From Streptomyces sp. CB01881 (lineage in GTDB: Bacteria; Actinomycetota; Actinomycetes; Streptomycetales; Streptomycetaceae), in contig NZ_CP026498.1 of NCBI RefSeq assembly GCF_002953255.1, forward strand, positions 6,343,321 through 6,407,320: DNA of 64,000 nt. The letters are read 5' to 3'. Below the pieces are notes generated by a model. It saw only the letters and a program-made list of their open reading frames with translations, searched no databases and was not told the DNA's origin. Positions 61,272-64,000 of this stretch are shown here, piece by piece (position 1 is the stretch's first letter; each line of letters begins with the position of its first letter). The position numbers were made by a program, and so were the translations under genes.

Positions 61272-61612
61272 CAGCGGTGTCCTTCCGGTCGGGTGCCGCC
61301 CGCAACCCGAGGCCGGGCCGTCACACGCACGTAGGTGAGGGCGGGGTCCACCGCGTTGCGCAGCTCGTCGGCTGCCAGCACGGTCCACTCGGCGCCGGTG
61401 GCTGGCTCCGCCACGATGTCTCCGGCGAGCAGGAGTCCCGCCCGCGGGTCCACGGCCAGAAGCCAAGTGCCGTCCGTGTGGGGTTGAGCGCGGCCAGGCC
61501 ACGGGCCACGCAGTTCACCGGGCGGCCCAGTCGTCTCGTCTCCGTACGCGTCGAGCACGGGCATGCCGCGGGTGCGCACGCCGAGCTGCCGGGCGGCGAG
61601 CAGGACGGCCAT
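61271..61612 (-). CDS. Head-tail joining protein
   Basis: 113 aa, ATG 61612, overlapping both neighbours by one base (TGATG). GLLLAGDIVAEPATGAEWTVLAADELRNAVDPALTYVRVTARP gives a small beta barrel-like protein typical of head-closure factors. Assigned from position and size; sequence similarity not tested. Confidence 0.65.
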   Translation of the reverse strand: MAVLLAARQLGVRTRGMPVLDAYGDETTGPPGELRGPWPGRAQPHTDGTWLLAVDPRAGLLLAGDIVAEPATGAEWTVLAADELRNAVDPALTYVRVTARPRVAGGTRPEGHR

Positions 61613-62217
61613 CACAGGCCGCCCGTGCCGGGGATGCCTCGGATCGTGAGCCCGGGCGGGGTGGGCCGTACTGGGGCCTGGTAGACCCGGCGGCCGCGCA
61701 GCCGCCATCGGTCCGTCGTGGCCAGGTCTGGGGGCGCGAGCAGGGCGGGCGGTTCGGCGGCGGTGTCGTAGGTGACGGACTGGCCCTCGACGGAGGCGGA
61801 GGAGATGCGGCGCTGCCGGGCCGGCGCGTCGGCCAGCAGCGGGTGATGGCAGGCGGTGGCCCGAAGCCACAGGCGTAGCGGGGCGGTCTCCGGCATGGAG
61901 CGGGCGTCGATGCCGGCCAGGTACCGGACGGTGTAGGTGGGCGCGCCGATGCCGAAAGGGCCGGGCGGAGAGTTGGGCTCCGAGGTCGCGGACAGGACGG
62001 TGACGACGGGGGCGTGGTGCAGGATCCAGCCGTCTGGGCCAGCGTGTACCCCGGTCTCGGTGTACTCAGCGGGGAGCAATGGCCGGCCAAGGTGGGCCAC
62101 GAGGGCGTCTTGGGCGTCCTCGATGGCGGTCTCGATCCGTTGACGCAGCTCGTCGACGAGGGGCGTTGGGTAGCCAAGGCGCCGAGCGACGTCCTCCGGC
62201 GTGACGATCAGCTCCAC
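61612..62217 (-). CDS. Head-tail connector protein
   Basis: 201 aa, GTG 62217 with GGAGG six bases upstream. ELIVTPEDVARRLGYPTPLVDELRQRIETAIEDAQDALVAHLGRP is the usual N-terminal helical signature of gp6-like connectors. It is the first recognisable structural gene; the capsid, portal and terminase genes expected upstream are not present, because a LanB-like gene ends 121 bases away. Confidence 0.82.
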   Translation of the reverse strand: MELIVTPEDVARRLGYPTPLVDELRQRIETAIEDAQDALVAHLGRPLLPAEYTETGVHAGPDGWILHHAPVVTVLSATSEPNSPPGPFGIGAPTYTVRYLAGIDARSMPETAPLRLWLRATACHHPLLADAPARQRRISSASVEGQSVTYDTAAEPPALLAPPDLATTDRWRLRGRRVYQAPVRPTPPGLTIRGIPGTGGL

Positions 62218-62338
62218 TGCATTCCTCCTTCACCGGCTGTCGGAGGCTGACGTTAGGCAGCGGCTGAGATTGTGTCGTCCTGGCCCCGACGGCCGGTGGT
62301 GCGCGTTGTGATTGCCGATGCGGGTGACGGCGTCCTTA

Positions 62339-63340
62339 TCAGGCGTCGCGCAGCGGCCCGAGTACGTGGTTGCGAGCGGCGCGGGCAAGAGCGCCTTGGG
62401 TGGCTGTCGGGATGCCGGCTCTGTTCCAGTGAAAGATCACCATGTGCGCGAGGACGGCGCGCAGGCCTCGGGTTAGGTCTCCGGTCCGGGCCGCTGCGGC
62501 GAGGGCTTGCCCAGCGGTGTGGAACTCGTAGGCCCACGTGGCGGCGTACTCCAGACGCGCTCCGGGCCGAGCAAGAGCGCCGGTGTCGGCTGACAGGAGC
62601 GTGCCGACGCTAGCGGTCAGCCGGTCCAGGTCGTCGGTGGCAGTCTCGGGGAGGGGACGCATGTGTGTGACGCGATCCCAGACGTCTCCCTGCTCGGTCC
62701 ATTCCTGACCGGCCGCGCGAAGCATGTGGCTGCACAGCATCATCGAGAGCTCGCGGCGGCCGATCACCGGGCGGGGCGAGTCCGTGTTGCGCCAGTGGGT
62801 GTGGACGAGGATGGCGCGGCTGTCGGCGTGGAAGAGCCGGTGGGCGGCGGCGATGCCGTGGGGGCCTCCGAGGGCGGCGGCCTCGGGTTCGTAGATGCCG
62901 GGCCACCAGGCCGTGATGACGTCTTGCTCGCGTAGTCGGTCGAGTAGGCGGGCCGTCGCTTTCTGGAAGTCGTCGGCGGTCGCGGCGGGGCCTCGCTGGA
63001 GGCGGAGGCGCCAGCAGGGGTGTTTGCGGACGTACCACCAGGCGTGCACGGCGCCGCTGTTCTCGGCCTGGCGCAGGTGGGGGCCGAGATGGGCGGCGAG
63101 GTGCTGCTCTGCTTGGTCCCAGTCCGCGGGTTGTACGTACACCTGGATCCAGGCTCCGGTGGCTGCTGCGGTGGTCTGGGTGGTGAGGGCGTTCAGCCCG
63201 GCCGCCCGGTAGAGGTCCAGTGCGTCTGTCAGCTCGTTGGGGCTCAGGCCGGCCAGGGCAGCAGCCTCAGGTAGCGGGGTGCCGCTGAGGGCTGACAAGA
63301 CGGCTTTCTCGGCCTGGTGCGGGGCGGGTGCGTCGGTCAT
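62339..63340 (-). CDS. Thiopeptide-type bacteriocin biosynthesis protein (stand-alone LanB C-terminal domain)
   Basis: 333 aa. WIQVYVQPADWDQAEQHLAAHLGPHLR, WWYVRKHPCWRLRL, ITAWWPGIYEPEAAALGGPHG and AAHRLFHADSRAIL match the SpaB_C/thiopeptide-type family that performs glutamate elimination in split LanB dehydratases or pyridine formation in thiopeptides. ATG 63340, 15 bases after the LanC-like stop. The glutamylation (N-terminal) LanB part and a precursor peptide are not in the window and should lie upstream, beyond 64 kb. Confidence 0.9.
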   Translation of the reverse strand: MTDAPAPHQAEKAVLSALSGTPLPEAAALAGLSPNELTDALDLYRAAGLNALTTQTTAAATGAWIQVYVQPADWDQAEQHLAAHLGPHLRQAENSGAVHAWWYVRKHPCWRLRLQRGPAATADDFQKATARLLDRLREQDVITAWWPGIYEPEAAALGGPHGIAAAHRLFHADSRAILVHTHWRNTDSPRPVIGRRELSMMLCSHMLRAAGQEWTEQGDVWDRVTHMRPLPETATDDLDRLTASVGTLLSADTGALARPGARLEYAATWAYEFHTAGQALAAAARTGDLTRGLRAVLAHMVIFHWNRAGIPTATQGALARAARNHVLGPLRDA

Positions 63341-63355
63341 GGGTTCCAGTCCGGT

Positions 63356-64000
63356 TCAGGAGAGCAGCAGGCAGGCGTCCCAGCTGGTGGTGGGTGCGCC
63401 TCCTCGGTCGGTGGCGTGGAGGGCGAGCGCTGTTCCTGCGGTGCCGTCGAGGAAGCCTGGCTGCCGGGCCGGAACCTGCGCGTGGAGCAGCGCTCGAAGG
63501 GCCGGCAGGTGGGCGGTGAACTGGTCGGGGCGGGCGGCATCCTGGGCGACGCGGTGAACGGTGTGGAGCAGGCCGGCGGCGCCGTGGCATAGGCCGGGTT
63601 CGCCGATCTGCGCGAGCTGGGCAGGGTCGGTGATGCAGCGCAGCAGGGCGTGTTCGGCAGCCTTCTTGCGGCGGTCGTCGCCGAGGGCAGTGGCGGCGAG
63701 CTGCTGGGCGCGGGCCAGGCCAGGGGTGCCGTAGCACCAGCTCGGCCGACGAGGGCCTTCCTGGAAGACGGTTGTGAGGCGGTGTTCGTCGGCGGTAACC
63801 CATTGCGGCCACCACGGTCCGGCCGGGACGTCCTGCCGCAGGCCGTCCAGCCAGGCCAGGATGCGCAGCATGGCGTCGGCGTGGCCGTCCACGAGCGCGC
63901 CCGCGCTTTTTGCGAGGGCGAGCAGAGCGAGGGGGCCGGTGATGCCGTGGGCGAGACCGAGGTTGCCGTGGCCGCCCGGGAACGCGCCGGAGGTGCGGCC
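63356..64000 (-). CDS. LanC-like lanthionine cyclase (partial, 5' end off right edge)
   Basis: 215 codons of the C-terminal part. NLGLAHGITGPLALLALA, WCYGTPGLA and LCHGAAGLLH are the glycine-rich helical-hairpin motifs of LanC cyclases; the zinc ligands Cys (WCYG) and Cys-His (LCHG) are all present, so it should be active. It would close thioether rings on dehydrated residues. Same operon as the LanB-type protein. Confidence 0.92.
   Translation of the reverse strand, partial: GRTSGAFPGGHGNLGLAHGITGPLALLALAKSAGALVDGHADAMLRILAWLDGLRQDVPAGPWWPQWVTADEHRLTTVFQEGPRRPSWCYGTPGLARAQQLAATALGDDRRKKAAEHALLRCITDPAQLAQIGEPGLCHGAAGLLHTVHRVAQDAARPDQFTAHLPALRALLHAQVPARQPGFLDGTAGTALALHATDRGGAPTTSWDACLLLS

Noticed and set aside
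26341..64000. Contractile injection system (eCIS/R-type tailocin)
   Set aside because: No sheath, spike or AAA ATPase gene is seen; tape measure, Dit-like and Gp37-like genes indicate a flexible siphovirus tail.

Overview
The window is high-GC actinobacterial DNA and most likely comes from a Streptomyces or Kitasatospora chromosome. The evidence is strong G/C third-position bias, frequent GTG starts, a type I polyketide synthase with a LAL regulator that carries a TTA (bldA-type) codon, and siphovirus genes of the kind found in streptomycete phages. All protein family calls come from reading translated motifs; no database search was possible.

Left part, 1-12.9 kb (host chromosome). The 5' end of a modular type I PKS gene (minus) diverges from a type II thioesterase (plus). 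These are followed by a large LuxR/LAL activator, a mycofactocin-type short-chain dehydrogenase, and two paralogous membrane acyl-lipid desaturases that flank a DesK/DesR-like two-component pair. The segment ends at a tRNA-Lys(UUU)-like sequence whose acceptor stem carries a G4:G69 mismatch. I read this sequence as one end (att core) of a large integrated element lying to its right.

Element, left arm, 12.9-26.3 kb. Next to the att-like end are four 11-bp iterons, three unassigned minus-strand genes and an XRE/TPR regulator. The regulator diverges from a compact plus-strand operon of seven enzymes: inositol-phosphate-synthase-like, archaeal-type methionine adenosyltransferase, TIM-barrel isomerase, a fused APH/HPr-kinase-like double kinase, a second APH kinase, an SDR, and a class III aminotransferase. 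This looks like a small cyclitol or aminocyclitol pathway that I cannot match to a known product. A convergent NUDIX gene closes the arm.

Element, middle, 26.3-48.8 kb. Nearly all genes are on the minus strand and are phage-like: two DUF4192 proteins, a DUF932 protein, an SSB-like protein, a phage HU, an endolysin, a small-terminase-like protein, a 7-deazaguanine DNA-modification operon (ParB-like, two DpdA-like transglycosylases, a PTPS-like protein, QueD, QueE, FolE, but no QueC), a RecB-type exonuclease, RecT, and a holin. Six genes or gene groups share a leader made of an operator-like motif, a first small hairpin and a second hairpin with an invariant GCGAA in its loop. The stems change in a compensatory way between copies.

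Element, right part, 48.8-64 kb. This is a siphovirus tail module read from right to left: connector, head-tail and tail completion proteins, major tail protein, G/GT tail chaperones with a -1 frameshift, tape measure, distal tail protein, and a large baseplate or receptor-binding protein. Where terminase, portal and capsid genes would be expected, the sequence instead shows a stand-alone thiopeptide-type LanB C-terminal protein and a LanC-like cyclase, the latter running off the window. No integrase was found, so the other element end should lie beyond 64 kb.
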